Positions 24,920-33,686 of a stretch of 64,000 nt of DNA are shown here, piece by piece. The notes beneath the pieces are model-generated. The model had not been told where the DNA came from. It saw nothing but the letters and a program-made list of their open reading frames with translations, and ran no database searches. The number at the start of each line of letters is the position of its first letter. Within the stretch, counting starts at the first letter, position 1. Made by a program: the position numbers and the translations under genes. The stretch is taken from assembly GCA_958410215.1 (NCBI GenBank), contig CATYOF010000003.1, positions 1-64,000 of the forward strand. Reading direction: 5' to 3'. This DNA comes from an uncultured Cryptobacterium sp. GTDB lineage: Bacteria; Actinomycetota; Coriobacteriia; Coriobacteriales; Eggerthellaceae.

Positions 24920-26416
24920 ATGAAAAAGTACGTAATGGCGCTCGATGCGGGAACAACCAGCAACCGTTGTATTTTGTTTGAGAAAGGCGGAACTATCGCC
25001 AGCATTGCACAAAAGGAGTTCACGCAGTATTTTCCTCAACCTGGATGGGTGGAGCACGATGCTGATGAAATTTGGTCCACTCAGCTTGGCGTGGCAGTGG
25101 AAGCGATGTCGAAAATTGGGGCATCGGCGGAAGACATTGCAGCAATAGGCATCACTAATCAAAGGGAAACAACCATTGTCTGGGATAACGCAACGGGAGA
25201 ACCTGTGTGCCCTGCTATCGTTTGGCAATGTCGAAGAACGGCAGAGTTTTGTGATGAGCTGAAGGCGCAAGGCTATACCGATTTGATCAGGAAGAAAACG
25301 GGATTGATTATCGATGCCTATTTTTCAGCTACCAAAATTCGTTGGATATTAGATCACGTCGAGGGCGCGCGAGAAAAAGCTGAGGCGGGCGAGCTACTTT
25401 TCGGTACGGTGGAAACGTGGCTCATCTGGAAGCTAACCAAGGGAAAAGTACATGTGACGGACTATTCGAACGCCGCTCGAACCATGCTCTTCAATATCAA
25501 CACCCTTGAATGGGATCAAGAAATCCTCGATCTTTTGAAAATCCCTCGTTCCATGTTGCCTCAGCCAATGCCTTCAAGTTGTGTATATGGCGAAACGGCA
25601 GCATCGTTTTTTGGCGGGCCGATTCCTATCGGCGGCGCTGCAGGTGATCAGCAATCTGCTCTTTTTGGTCAGGCATGTTTTCATCCCGGAACCGTAAAGA
25701 ATACCTATGGTACGGGCTGCTTTTTGCTAATGAATACAGGAGAAAAGCCTGTTTTTTCCAACAATGGTTTGCTGACTACCATTGCATGGGGTTTAGACGG
25801 CAAAGTTGAATATGCTCTGGAAGGGTCAATTTTTGTAGCGGGAGCAGCCATTCAATGGTTACGCGACGAGTTGCGTCTTATCGATTCCGTTGCGGATTCC
25901 GAATACATGGCGAAAAAAGTAGAGGACACCAATGGCTGCTATGTAGTTCCTGCGTTCACTGGGCTGGGTGCGCCTCATTGGGATCCTTATGCAAGAGGAA
26001 CTATTGTGGGTATCACTCGTGGGGTAAACAAATATCACCTCATTCGGGCGACTTTGGAATCACTTGCCTATCAGGTTAATGATGTCATACGAGCAATGGA
26101 GGCGGACTCTGATATTTCTCTAACCTCGCTTCGCGTTGATGGTGGGGCGAGTGCTAATGATTTCTTGATGCAGACTCAAGCGGATATTATGGGAGCTCCC
26201 GTAAAACGACCAAAATGTATCGAAACTACCGCTATGGGGGCGGCTTATCTTGCTGGTTTGGCTGTCGGTTACTGGAAGAATCGCGAAGAAGTGGAAGAAA
26301 ACTGGGCGGTAGACAAAATCTTTAGTCCTGCCATTTCGGAAGAGGAAAGGCAGCAGAAAGTCAAAGGATGGAATAAAGCAGTCCGCTGTTCTTATCTTTG
26401 GGCGAAAGAAGATTAG
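24920..26416 (+). CDS. glpK: Glycerol kinase
   Basis: A 498-residue FGGY-family kinase forming sn-glycerol-3-phosphate from glycerol and ATP. Visible signatures are ALDAGTTSNRCILF (phosphate 1 loop), GITNQRETTIVWD, the glycerol-site WQCRRTA and VETWLIWKLT, then GAAGDQQSALFGQ and the adenosine loop VDGGASANDFLMQ. Length is typical. No glpF or glpD gene is adjacent. It could support glycerol use or feed glycerol phosphate to phospholipid and teichoic-type polymer synthesis. Confidence 0.97.
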   Translation: MKKYVMALDAGTTSNRCILFEKGGTIASIAQKEFTQYFPQPGWVEHDADEIWSTQLGVAVEAMSKIGASAEDIAAIGITNQRETTIVWDNATGEPVCPAIVWQCRRTAEFCDELKAQGYTDLIRKKTGLIIDAYFSATKIRWILDHVEGAREKAEAGELLFGTVETWLIWKLTKGKVHVTDYSNAARTMLFNINTLEWDQEILDLLKIPRSMLPQPMPSSCVYGETAASFFGGPIPIGGAAGDQQSALFGQACFHPGTVKNTYGTGCFLLMNTGEKPVFSNNGLLTTIAWGLDGKVEYALEGSIFVAGAAIQWLRDELRLIDSVADSEYMAKKVEDTNGCYVVPAFTGLGAPHWDPYARGTIVGITRGVNKYHLIRATLESLAYQVNDVIRAMEADSDISLTSLRVDGGASANDFLMQTQADIMGAPVKRPKCIETTAMGAAYLAGLAVGYWKNREEVEENWAVDKIFSPAISEEERQQKVKGWNKAVRCSYLWAKED

Positions 26417-26508
26417 GGGACATTCCCACGTCCGAAGTGCGTAGAACAGGCCTATAATAAGACGGTTCATAAGGCGAAATAAACAGAATAGATAGAACGA
26501 GGTAGCAC

Positions 26509-27609
26509 GTGACTTGTGCAATTATAGGATGTGGCAACGCCCTTCCCGCATTGGACGTAACAAATGATCATATGGCGCAATTGGTTGAGACGAGCGACGA
26601 ATGGATATCAAAGCGTACAGGCATCAAGAGTCGCAAAGTTGCCGTAGAGGAAACCAGCACTGATCTTGCCGAGACCGCTTCACGTAAAGCGCTTGGCTGG
26701 ACTGATGGTGGCTACGCAGAGCACACCATAAACCCAGAAGATATTGATCTGATAGTATTTGCTACCGTAACCCCTGATGTTTTGGTTCCTTCTAATGCTG
26801 CCATTTTGCGTCGTCGCTTAGGTTTGGAAAACGCTGCGTGCTTTGACCTGAACGCCGCTTGCTCAGGCTTTGTATATGCGCTTACCGTCGCTGAAAGCAT
26901 GATAGCGGCAAGCGCGATGGCATCTAACCGCAGCGACTTTAAGCGCGCTTTGGTGGTGGCAGGTGAACGCCCGAGCCGCATTACCAATTGGGCTGATCGT
27001 AATACTTGTGTTCTTCTGGGCGATGGTGCCGGTGCGGTCGTTTTGGAGTACGATCCTAGCCGCGCGGGTATTTTGAGTACCTTTATTGCCAATGAAGACG
27101 ATATTCATAACTCACTTACGTGTCCTATGCCGTTTGATGTGGTACCACCCTTTGATGAGGACGGCGTGAATCATAATGCTGCGCAAGCGACCGACAAAAG
27201 TCATGCTTCCATTGACGAAGAGCTCGAAATCGCCGAATCGTTAGAGGCGGGCGCGCCCCGCAACGTACTGCGCATGAATGGTCAGCAGGTGTTTAAGTTT
27301 TCTGCACGTGCTATGAATTTGGCTGTAACAGAGGTTTGCAAACGCGCGGGTGTTACGCTTGATGAGATCAAACTCATTGTTCCCCATCAGGCAAACGAGC
27401 GAATTATTGATTTTGCGGCACGAAGAATGCATGCACCAAAGGAGCTGTTTAAGCTCTCAATCGAGCATCGTGGCAATTCATCTGCTGCAAGTGTCCCTTC
27501 TGCGCTTGCTGATGCGTATAACGAAGGTCAGATTAAAAAAGGTGACAAAGTAATCTTAGTTGCTTTTGGTGGAGGCTTTACCTTGGGCGCCGTGTTGTAT
27601 GAAGTGTAG
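26509..27609 (+). CDS. fabH: 3-oxoacyl-ACP synthase III
   Basis: A 366-residue FabH-type condensing enzyme that starts fatty-acid synthesis from acyl-CoA and malonyl-ACP. The triad is visible: Cys118 (FDLNAACSGFVYAL), His293 (VPHQANERI) and Asn323 (HRGNSSAAS). The start is GTG 26,509 with GAGGT upstream. It is ~45 residues longer than usual owing to an acidic, low-complexity insertion at ~205-245 (DKSHASIDEELEIAESLE region) before the FKFSARAM helix. No other fab genes are nearby. Confidence 0.93.
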   Translation: MTCAIIGCGNALPALDVTNDHMAQLVETSDEWISKRTGIKSRKVAVEETSTDLAETASRKALGWTDGGYAEHTINPEDIDLIVFATVTPDVLVPSNAAILRRRLGLENAACFDLNAACSGFVYALTVAESMIAASAMASNRSDFKRALVVAGERPSRITNWADRNTCVLLGDGAGAVVLEYDPSRAGILSTFIANEDDIHNSLTCPMPFDVVPPFDEDGVNHNAAQATDKSHASIDEELEIAESLEAGAPRNVLRMNGQQVFKFSARAMNLAVTEVCKRAGVTLDEIKLIVPHQANERIIDFAARRMHAPKELFKLSIEHRGNSSAASVPSALADAYNEGQIKKGDKVILVAFGGGFTLGAVLYEV

Positions 27610-27681
27610 GCACCGTGCTGCGTGAGGTGCGAGTGTCGGCTGTATGAATGTAGATGTCGTGCTGTATGAAGTGTAGTTAGG
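27591..27681 (+). repeat. Four degenerate ~23-bp tandem repeats at the fabH 3' end
   Basis: Copies at 27,591-27,613, 27,614-27,636, 27,637-27,657 and 27,658-27,681 share the core CGTGCTGTATGAAGTGTAG. The first copy holds the last codons and stop of fabH; the others lie in non-coding DNA. The copies are diverged, with copy 4 closest to copy 1. Confidence 0.75.
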
Positions 27682-27774
27682 TTTCATTCACCTGCTCGTA
27701 GTTTAAATACTCGTGTCAAAATGGTACTCTTTGGGTAACTTTTAGGTATTTCCACCTTTTATGAGGTGATTTGT

Positions 27775-29292
27775 GTGGATAGTACTTTTACCCAGCGCGT
27801 ACAGGAATTGGCAGCGCGCATCGAACCGTATCTAATCGAGAAACGTCGCTTTTTTCATGCTCACCCTGAATTGAGCGGTGAAGAAGTAAATACGACGGCA
27901 GCTATAGCGCAAGAGCTTGATGCCATGGGCATAGAATATGCACTCCCTAACGACTTTATCCCTGGTCCTGTGCCTGCGCATTATACAGAAAGTGAAAATC
28001 TTGCATCTTTAAAAGAAGCTGGCAAGGCATTTGTACGACAGGATGTTGAAGCGCGGGGCGTGCTGACAAACGCCGCCAACCGCAAGAACGCGTCTGAGAC
28101 TACTAAGGACCGGGCCACGTCAGTGAACGCTACCAGCAACCAGGACGTATCGGCGAGCACTGCGAATGGCGGTGGCGAATCGACAAGCGCTACAAATAGT
28201 GGCTGCATGTCGACAAGTACCACCAAAACTTCCCAGGGTGGTTCTACGATTAGCTCTCAATCGGGTCTTATTGTCACGATCAGAGGGGAAGCGCCTGATG
28301 CATATGACGAGCAAGGCCGACCCAGGCATCGTATAGTTTTGCGGTCTGATATTGATGCGCTTCCTATTTTGGAACAGACAGGCGCGTCATATGCCTCGAA
28401 AAACGAAGGCGTGATGCATGCCTGTGGCCACGATTGCCACATCGCAATGATGCTCGGAACAATTCGCCTGCTCAACGAATTACGTGATCAGCTTCGGGGT
28501 GAAGTGCGCATAGTTTTCCAGCCCGCCGAAGAAATATCCATTGGCTCGCGGCGAATGATTGCGGCGGGAGCGCTCGATGGGGTGGAAACCATCTATGGAG
28601 CTCATATATGGAGCGAAGTGGAAGCGGGAACCGTTTCGATTGAGTCAGGTCCGCGCATGGCCAATACCGACTGGTTTCGTGTCGACATCAGTGGTTCGAG
28701 TGCGCATGGTGCAATGCCCCATAAGGGTGTTGATGCCATTGTTGTTGGAGCTGCTATTATCGAAGCACTTCAGGTTGTCGTGAGTCGCGATGTGTCGCCG
28801 TTTGATCCGGTGGTTCTTACTATTGGGGAATTCCACGGGGGCGTAGCGCGCAACGTCATGGCAGGAACGTCTTACCTGACCGGAACGGTACGTTCGTTTG
28901 ATCCGAAGGTTCGTGAATTTTTGCGCGAGCGCATGGAATTCATGGTTCACCATGTGGCGCGATCTTATAGTGCCAAAGCTGATTTTGAATGGCAATCAGG
29001 CAATTCAGCCCTTATTAACGATAAAAAATGCGCCAAACGCGCCATAAAATCGGCGGTAAAGGTGTTAGGCGAAGACGCTCTGGCGAAATATGAAGGCACG
29101 CTTTCAGGGGAGGATTTCTCTGAATATCTGCGAGTAGTACCAGGAGTGTTTGTTTTTGTTGGAGGGAAAAATCCTGAAAAAGGCGCCGATCACCCTCAAC
29201 ATAGTTGCTACTACGAAGTGGATGAAAGCGTTCTTGTTAGTGGTGCGAAGCTTGCGGCGCAATACGCTTTCGATTTTCTGAACGAAGATTAG
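27775..29292 (+). CDS. M20 family amidohydrolase with a low-complexity insertion
   Basis: A 505-residue M20D-type metallopeptidase (hippurate/N-acyl-amino-acid hydrolase class). Metal-site motifs are LRSDIDALP, HACGHDCH (~215-222), PAEE and YGAHIW; the C-terminal metal ligand lies in the HPQHSCYYEVDE region. GTG 27,775 is chosen because GAGGTG (27,763-27,768) is six bases upstream. The family usually has ~390 residues. About 105 extra residues (57-163) interrupt the N-terminal part between IEYAL and GLIVTIRGE; residues 95-163 are Ser/Thr/Asn/Gly-rich and probably disordered. The catalytic residues are intact, so it is likely active. Confidence 0.9.
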   Translation: MDSTFTQRVQELAARIEPYLIEKRRFFHAHPELSGEEVNTTAAIAQELDAMGIEYALPNDFIPGPVPAHYTESENLASLKEAGKAFVRQDVEARGVLTNAANRKNASETTKDRATSVNATSNQDVSASTANGGGESTSATNSGCMSTSTTKTSQGGSTISSQSGLIVTIRGEAPDAYDEQGRPRHRIVLRSDIDALPILEQTGASYASKNEGVMHACGHDCHIAMMLGTIRLLNELRDQLRGEVRIVFQPAEEISIGSRRMIAAGALDGVETIYGAHIWSEVEAGTVSIESGPRMANTDWFRVDISGSSAHGAMPHKGVDAIVVGAAIIEALQVVVSRDVSPFDPVVLTIGEFHGGVARNVMAGTSYLTGTVRSFDPKVREFLRERMEFMVHHVARSYSAKADFEWQSGNSALINDKKCAKRAIKSAVKVLGEDALAKYEGTLSGEDFSEYLRVVPGVFVFVGGKNPEKGADHPQHSCYYEVDESVLVSGAKLAAQYAFDFLNED

Positions 29293-29376
29293 CTATTTTG
29301 CTTGGATTGGCATTAAGAATAAAAACCACTATGAAGTATCATGAGATTATGGTCTGTATGAGGAGGTGGATTTGCG

Positions 29377-29673
29377 ATGACTACGAAAGAAGCAATAAGA
29401 GATGCGGTAACACTTGTGCTTGAGGGTAAAGATATAAAAGAAGCTTATCTTTTTGGCTCGTATGCGCGTGGGGACGAATTGCCTGGTAGCGATGTCGATC
29501 TTCGCTTCTTATGCGGTAAAAGCATGACTTTTGGTCAACTTGATGAAATTCGTGAAGAGTTGGAAAACAAGTTAGGCCTGTCGCTTGATATTGTTACTGC
29601 GCCTCCTTCGCAAATGAGTCCTCGTTTCTATAACCGAATCAAGCAAGATGAGGTACTGCTTTATGAAGCCTGA
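29377..29673 (+). CDS. MNT-type nucleotidyltransferase antitoxin (MntA-like)
   Basis: A 98-residue minimal nucleotidyltransferase. The GSx10DxD motif is complete: Gly27-Ser28 in LFGSYARG, and Asp39 and Asp41 in GSDVDLRF. Homologues pair with HEPN toxins and neutralise them by adding AMP units to the toxin. A strong AGGAGGTGG site precedes ATG 29,377. The toxin gene overlaps its 3' end by 11 bases, the standard layout of this module. Confidence 0.9.
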   Translation: MTTKEAIRDAVTLVLEGKDIKEAYLFGSYARGDELPGSDVDLRFLCGKSMTFGQLDEIREELENKLGLSLDIVTAPPSQMSPRFYNRIKQDEVLLYEA

Positions 29674-30052
29674 CGAAAGAGATGCTGAACTAATCGGGTA
29701 TATCTTAGAAGATATCGATACACTCCAAAAGCGAGTAAAGCATTTTGAAGTAACTGAAGAATCTTTCTGCATTGATAGAACTTTTGAAGGAGAACTCGCT
29801 TTCGATGCAGTCATGAATCCTCTTTACCGAATAGCAGAAGATACAATTCATCTTTCCGAGAATGTAGAGAAAGGCTGTCCTGATATACCGTGGAGAAATA
29901 TACGGGGATTTAGAAATTTCGTAGCTCATGGATATCACGAGATTGATCGGGCTATTGCTTGGAAAGTCATTGTAGATGATATTCCGAAATTGGCGGATTC
30001 ATTGAAGAATTATCTTGTCGGCTTATCGAACGCCGAAAGTTGCAAGAATTAA
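29663..30052 (+). CDS. HEPN-domain toxin (HepT-like, DUF86)
   Basis: A 129-residue all-helical HEPN protein. The RNase-type motif Rx4HxY is present in RNFVAHGY (Arg84, His89, Tyr91). ATG 29,663 is preferred, with GAGGT ~8 bases upstream; ATG 29,648 is possible. Together with the preceding MNT gene it makes a HEPN/MNT toxin-antitoxin operon. Known pairs cleave RNA when the toxin is not AMPylated. Its biological role here (phage defence or stabilisation) is unknown. Confidence 0.9.
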   Translation: MKPDERDAELIGYILEDIDTLQKRVKHFEVTEESFCIDRTFEGELAFDAVMNPLYRIAEDTIHLSENVEKGCPDIPWRNIRGFRNFVAHGYHEIDRAIAWKVIVDDIPKLADSLKNYLVGLSNAESCKN

Positions 30053-30101
30053 ATCTACCAGAATTTAAATAATAAGCGTTTCAAGTGGACTAGGTCCCGA
30101 T

Positions 30102-30135
30102 AGTGAGACTGAAAACAAATGTTTTCAGTCTCACT
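30102..30135. terminator. Perfect 15-bp hairpin between convergent genes
   Basis: AGTGAGACTGAAAAC (30,102-30,116) / GTTTTCAGTCTCACT (30,121-30,135), loop AAAT. No T run follows on either strand, so it is an atypical terminator, but its place between the convergent HEPN toxin and SDR stops supports that role. Confidence 0.6.
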
Positions 30136-30172
30136 TGCTATTAGGGGCGCTTCTTTTAGCTACATACCTCTT

Positions 30173-30931
30173 CTAACCTGCGTTCCAGCCGCCATCAACT
30201 ACCAAAACATCGCCACTGATGTAAGCAGAATCTTCGCTTGCCAAGAAAAGCGCTGCCTTGGCAATATCTTCCGTGCTGCCCATTTCGGGTCCGCATGCCA
30301 AAACGGGCTGGATGCGACCATAACCATTAGGATTTGGCTGACCCATTGAAGTAGCAATTTCTGAAGCAATGCCACCTGGTGCAATGGCGTTCGCTCTAAT
30401 GCCGTCTTTCATATACATGTAAGCGGTATTCTTGGTCATGGAGATTACGGCTGCTTTTGATGCGCAGTAAATTGCTCCTGCACAGGTGCGCATTCCGCCA
30501 AGGGAAGCAACGTTAACGATTGAACCACCATTGCCTTGCTCCAAGAAGACGTTGACTGCTTTCCGCATCGCGCAGAAGGAGCCAAACATATTGACCGCCA
30601 TGACTTTTTCGTACTTTTTGTTGGTGGCATCACCGATGGGACTCATATCATCCATAACGCCTGCATTGTTGATAAGTACATCAAGTTTGCCAAACTTTTC
30701 TACCGCAAAGTCGATCATGCCTTCACAAATACTCTGATCAGAGACGTCCCCGGGATAGATTTCGATCGTTCCTGGAGCCTCTGCGAGCGATTCCTTGAGT
30801 GCCTCAAGGCGTTCTTTTCTGCGAGCAACAGCGACAACAGAAGCACCTTCAGCAACAAAAAGACGAACAATAGCATCTCCCATGCCGGAAGATGCGCCGG
30901 TAACTACTACCGATTTTCCTTGCATTTTCAT
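30173..30931 (-). CDS. Short-chain dehydrogenase/reductase
   Basis: A 252-residue classical SDR oxidoreductase: cofactor motif TGASSGMG (11-18), NNAG (88-91), catalytic Ser143, Tyr155 and Lys159 (YCASK). Arg36-Arg37 after the second strand suggest NADP(H) preference. ATG 30,931 is chosen, with AAAGGG upstream; a TTG at 30,955 would add eight residues but lies across that site. Substrate unknown; families of this shape include glucose-1-dehydrogenase, hydroxysteroid dehydrogenase and 3-oxoacyl reductases. Confidence 0.9.
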   Translation of the reverse strand: MKMQGKSVVVTGASSGMGDAIVRLFVAEGASVVAVARRKERLEALKESLAEAPGTIEIYPGDVSDQSICEGMIDFAVEKFGKLDVLINNAGVMDDMSPIGDATNKKYEKVMAVNMFGSFCAMRKAVNVFLEQGNGGSIVNVASLGGMRTCAGAIYCASKAAVISMTKNTAYMYMKDGIRANAIAPGGIASEIATSMGQPNPNGYGRIQPVLACGPEMGSTEDIAKAALFLASEDSAYISGDVLVVDGGWNAG

Positions 30932-31000
30932 AGGATCATCCCTTTCGATATACAAAGGCGGGATTAATGAATGCCTTTAGATAACAGTAGTCGAGCAGGC

Positions 31001-31035
31001 AAAAAGAAAAGACCGCAAGCTGGACTAGCGGTCTT
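31001..31035 (-). terminator. Intrinsic terminator, minus strand
   Basis: AAGACCGC (31,009-31,016) / GCGGTCTT (31,028-31,035), 11-nt loop, followed on the minus strand by TTTTCTTTTT. It ends transcription of the zinc-ribbon membrane protein gene. Confidence 0.85.
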
Positions 31036-31086
31036 AATTATGCTGTATGAGGGTAAACGGTAGTAAACTTCGGATAAGTGGTTGCT

Positions 31087-31437
31087 TTAGCTTGTCCAGG
31101 GCTTATCGAAGTCGGGTTCCAAACTGCCGTCGTCAGGCCTATTAAACAAAGTTTCCTGTCCGCAGTCCTGGCAAGTGCCTACCAACACCTTATGTTTGTG
31201 GAACAGGGTGTAATACAGATAAATCAAAGCAAAGGCTACCGAGAAAGCAGGCATGAAGAAGAAGAAAACAACAACTGCCACTGCTGCCGCCACATGGATA
31301 TACCATTTTGAGGGGACGCGACGCCTATCAGGGACATATTCCATATTGGCGCTGCCACAGTGGGGACAGGTAATAACAGGTTTTTTATCTTTTCTTTTAT
31401 TGGGGTTTGTCGGCTCGTATTTCTTATTTTTCGCCAT
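31087..31437 (-). CDS. Small zinc-ribbon membrane protein
   Basis: A 116-residue protein of no family I recognise. A CPHC pair near residue 24 and a CQDC pair near residue 89 could form one zinc ribbon. Between them lies a hydrophobic stretch (YIHVAAAVAVVVFFFFMPAFSVAFALIYLYY) able to cross the membrane twice, which would place both Cys pairs on the same side, probably the cytoplasm. GAGAGGGA precedes ATG 31,437, and its own terminator follows. A real gene by these signs; function unknown. Confidence 0.75.
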   Translation of the reverse strand: MAKNKKYEPTNPNKRKDKKPVITCPHCGSANMEYVPDRRRVPSKWYIHVAAAVAVVVFFFFMPAFSVAFALIYLYYTLFHKHKVLVGTCQDCGQETLFNRPDDGSLEPDFDKPWTS

Positions 31438-31606
31438 CCCGAATCCCTCTCTTTTAAACGGGTGAACGCAAAGTTCTCTTATTGAGTAACCTCATAAGGG
31501 TAACACGTTCATGTGGGGAGAGGTCAATTCTCCTTCATTCGATTCAACACGATATTCAATTTTCAGAATCAATGTATTTCGGGAAACGATGCTTTTGACT
31601 TGAAAT

Positions 31607-31648
31607 CAAAAAGGAGGACCAAAATCTCTTTAGGGGATTTTGGTCCTC
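31607..31648 (-). terminator. Intrinsic terminator downstream of murB
   Basis: Perfect 13-bp stem GAGGACCAAAATC (31,614-31,626) / GATTTTGGTCCTC (31,636-31,648), loop 9 nt. On the minus strand it is followed by CTTTTTG, ~80 bases after the murB stop. Confidence 0.88.
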
Positions 31649-31725
31649 GAAAGGTTATGTGATGTGAATTTTTACAACTCTTGAAGGGCTATATGTCATA
31701 AACCCGAATGGTCAAAAGACGTCGA

Positions 31726-32637
31726 CTAAAAGCCCCACATCTTTACTTCGGTTTCGAGCTCTACATCAAAGTGATCTTTTACGGCTTTTTGAACATCACG
31801 AATGACTTGCAGCACATCTTGGGCTGTAGCATTTCCGGTATTTACAACAAAACCTGCATGTTTAAGGGAAACTTGGGCGCCGCCGACGGTATGCCCCTGC
31901 ATGCCAGAATCCTGAATAAGCTTGCCAGCGAAATACCCGACAGGACGCTTAAAGGTGCTTCCCGCACTTGCCATTTCGAGAGGTTGTTTGGAAGCGCGGC
32001 GTTCAGCCAAATCGTCCATACGTGCTTGGATAGCATCTGTATCATCAGGGTGCAACACAAGCTCAACACTGAGAACGATAAGACCCTCATCACCCATCAT
32101 TGAGTGGCGATAGCTCCAGTCTGCTTCCTTTGCTTCAAGCGTTTTTACTGATCCGTCAGGGTAGAGACAGGTTACCGAACGTGCAACGTCTTTAAATTCT
32201 CCCTCATAGGCGCCCGCATTCATAATGGCGGCACCACCGATAGATCCCGGAATGCCGCTTGCGAATTCATAGCCCGCTAAGCCAGCAGCACAGGCCGCCT
32301 TGGCAACAGCTTCGTTAGTAGCACCAGCTTGCGCAACAATCGTGTTTCCTTCAATAGTGATGCCAGAGAGGGCGTCACCAATTTTAATTACAACACCCCG
32401 AAGGCCTTCATCGGATATAAGCAGGTCACTTCCGCAACCAATAACCCACCAAGGCATGGATGCTTTCTTTGCTGCTTCAATTGCTCCATGTATTTCATCG
32501 GCGTTCTGGGGACGAACCAAGTAATCTGCTGGTCCACCAACGTTGAAGGTGGTGTGGTTTGCCATCGGTTCGTCGCAGAGAATAGCATGGGTATCAAAGA
32601 TATGTTTCAATTCCTGGAAAAGAATTTCAGTACTCAT
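31726..32637 (-). CDS. murB: UDP-N-acetylenolpyruvoylglucosamine reductase
   Basis: A 303-residue FAD-dependent reductase that makes UDP-MurNAc for peptidoglycan. Signatures are HTTFNVGGPADYLV (FAD binding), IGCGSDLLISDEGLRGVVI, NAGAYEGE, SYRHSMM and the catalytic Ser in SAGSTFKRP. The YRxS-type insertion pattern and length match the shorter type IIb enzymes. AAAGGA precedes ATG 32,637. It is monocistronic between a divergent permease and its own terminator. Confidence 0.97.
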   Translation of the reverse strand: MSTEILFQELKHIFDTHAILCDEPMANHTTFNVGGPADYLVRPQNADEIHGAIEAAKKASMPWWVIGCGSDLLISDEGLRGVVIKIGDALSGITIEGNTIVAQAGATNEAVAKAACAAGLAGYEFASGIPGSIGGAAIMNAGAYEGEFKDVARSVTCLYPDGSVKTLEAKEADWSYRHSMMGDEGLIVLSVELVLHPDDTDAIQARMDDLAERRASKQPLEMASAGSTFKRPVGYFAGKLIQDSGMQGHTVGGAQVSLKHAGFVVNTGNATAQDVLQVIRDVQKAVKDHFDVELETEVKMWGF

Positions 32638-32714
32638 AGAAGTAGTCCTTTAATAGGTCGATAGATTGGTTGTAAGTGTAACGTACCATTAAAAAACTTG
32701 CGCGTGAGGCATAG

Positions 32715-32726
32715 CGCGTTAACGCG
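32715..32726. promoter_or_regulatory. 12-bp palindrome in the murB/permease intergenic region
   Basis: CGCGTTAACGCG is a perfect palindrome ~80 bp upstream of murB in a 281-bp divergent region. It could be an operator for either gene. No transcription factor can be named. Confidence 0.35.
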
Positions 32727-32918
32727 ATGTTTATTTATAAAACGACATTTTTAAATAGGATGGCGAGAAAGATTAATTTTCGCATGGTGATTTGTCAGTT
32801 TTCGTCAGAAAAATGGAGTAGCATACACTGACGGTTATACAAATAAGGTAATACCACCAAGAAGACGCGCGCAGGCTTTGGGGCTTGCTAACAAAACAGG
32901 GAAGGATAGAGGGGCAAT

Positions 32919-33632
32919 ATGGAGAAGTATCTATTTTGGGGAGCGTTCTTCTTTGCGTACCTTATTAATGGTATTACAGGTTTTGCGGGGAATATTTTCG
33001 CTATGCCTGTTGGCATGTCTACCATTGGACATGAAACCTCTATTGCGGTACTCAACTGTACCGGTCTTCTTGCAAGCATCATGATCGCCGCCACCAGTTT
33101 TAAACATATCGTGTGGCGCGAAGTGGTGAAAATGTGCTCGATCATGTTGGTCTTTATGTGCGTAGGCGCCTGGATTAATACGATTGCACCTCTTGATTTT
33201 CTTCAGAAAATATATGGTGTTGCGATTTTGGTAATTGCGGCGCGAGGTCTATTTTTCAATAAAAAGAATAAGCTTCTTCCCGAATGGCTGCTGATAGTTA
33301 TTGTGGCAATTGCAGGCATCATTCAAGGTATGTTTGTATCCGGCGGATCGTTCTTGGCAATCTATGCTCTTCAAAAGCTAAAGACCAAAGAAGAATTTCG
33401 TGCCACCACTACAACAGTGTGGACTATTTTAAACGGAACTTACGGTGCCTACGGAATTATCCAAGGTGATCTTTCAGGTGATGGATGGCTTATTCTGCTG
33501 GTTTGCATCCCTCTGCTTATTTTGGCTACTTGGCTTGGAGGGCGTATTCAAAAGCGCTTCAGTCAAGAGCAATTCATTAAAGCAAGCTATATTCTGCTCA
33601 TCGTTGTTGCAGTGGTACTTCTCCTGAAATAG
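32919..33632 (+). CDS. TauE/SafE family permease
   Basis: A 237-residue protein with ~8 hydrophobic helices. The family features are the opening GITGFAGNIFAMP loop with GHETSIAVLN and, in the second half, the repeat IIQGMFVSGGSFLAIYAL. TauE/SafE proteins export or import small anions such as sulfite, sulfoacetate or other organosulfur and carboxylate compounds. AAGGATAGAGGGG lies upstream of ATG 32,919. No adjacent sulfur genes indicate a substrate. Confidence 0.87.
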   Translation: MEKYLFWGAFFFAYLINGITGFAGNIFAMPVGMSTIGHETSIAVLNCTGLLASIMIAATSFKHIVWREVVKMCSIMLVFMCVGAWINTIAPLDFLQKIYGVAILVIAARGLFFNKKNKLLPEWLLIVIVAIAGIIQGMFVSGGSFLAIYALQKLKTKEEFRATTTTVWTILNGTYGAYGIIQGDLSGDGWLILLVCIPLLILATWLGGRIQKRFSQEQFIKASYILLIVVAVVLLLK

Positions 33633-33686
33633 TCAGGAAAATAAAGCCAGCTCTTCAATGAGCGCGATACGAGATAAGGTGAAACC

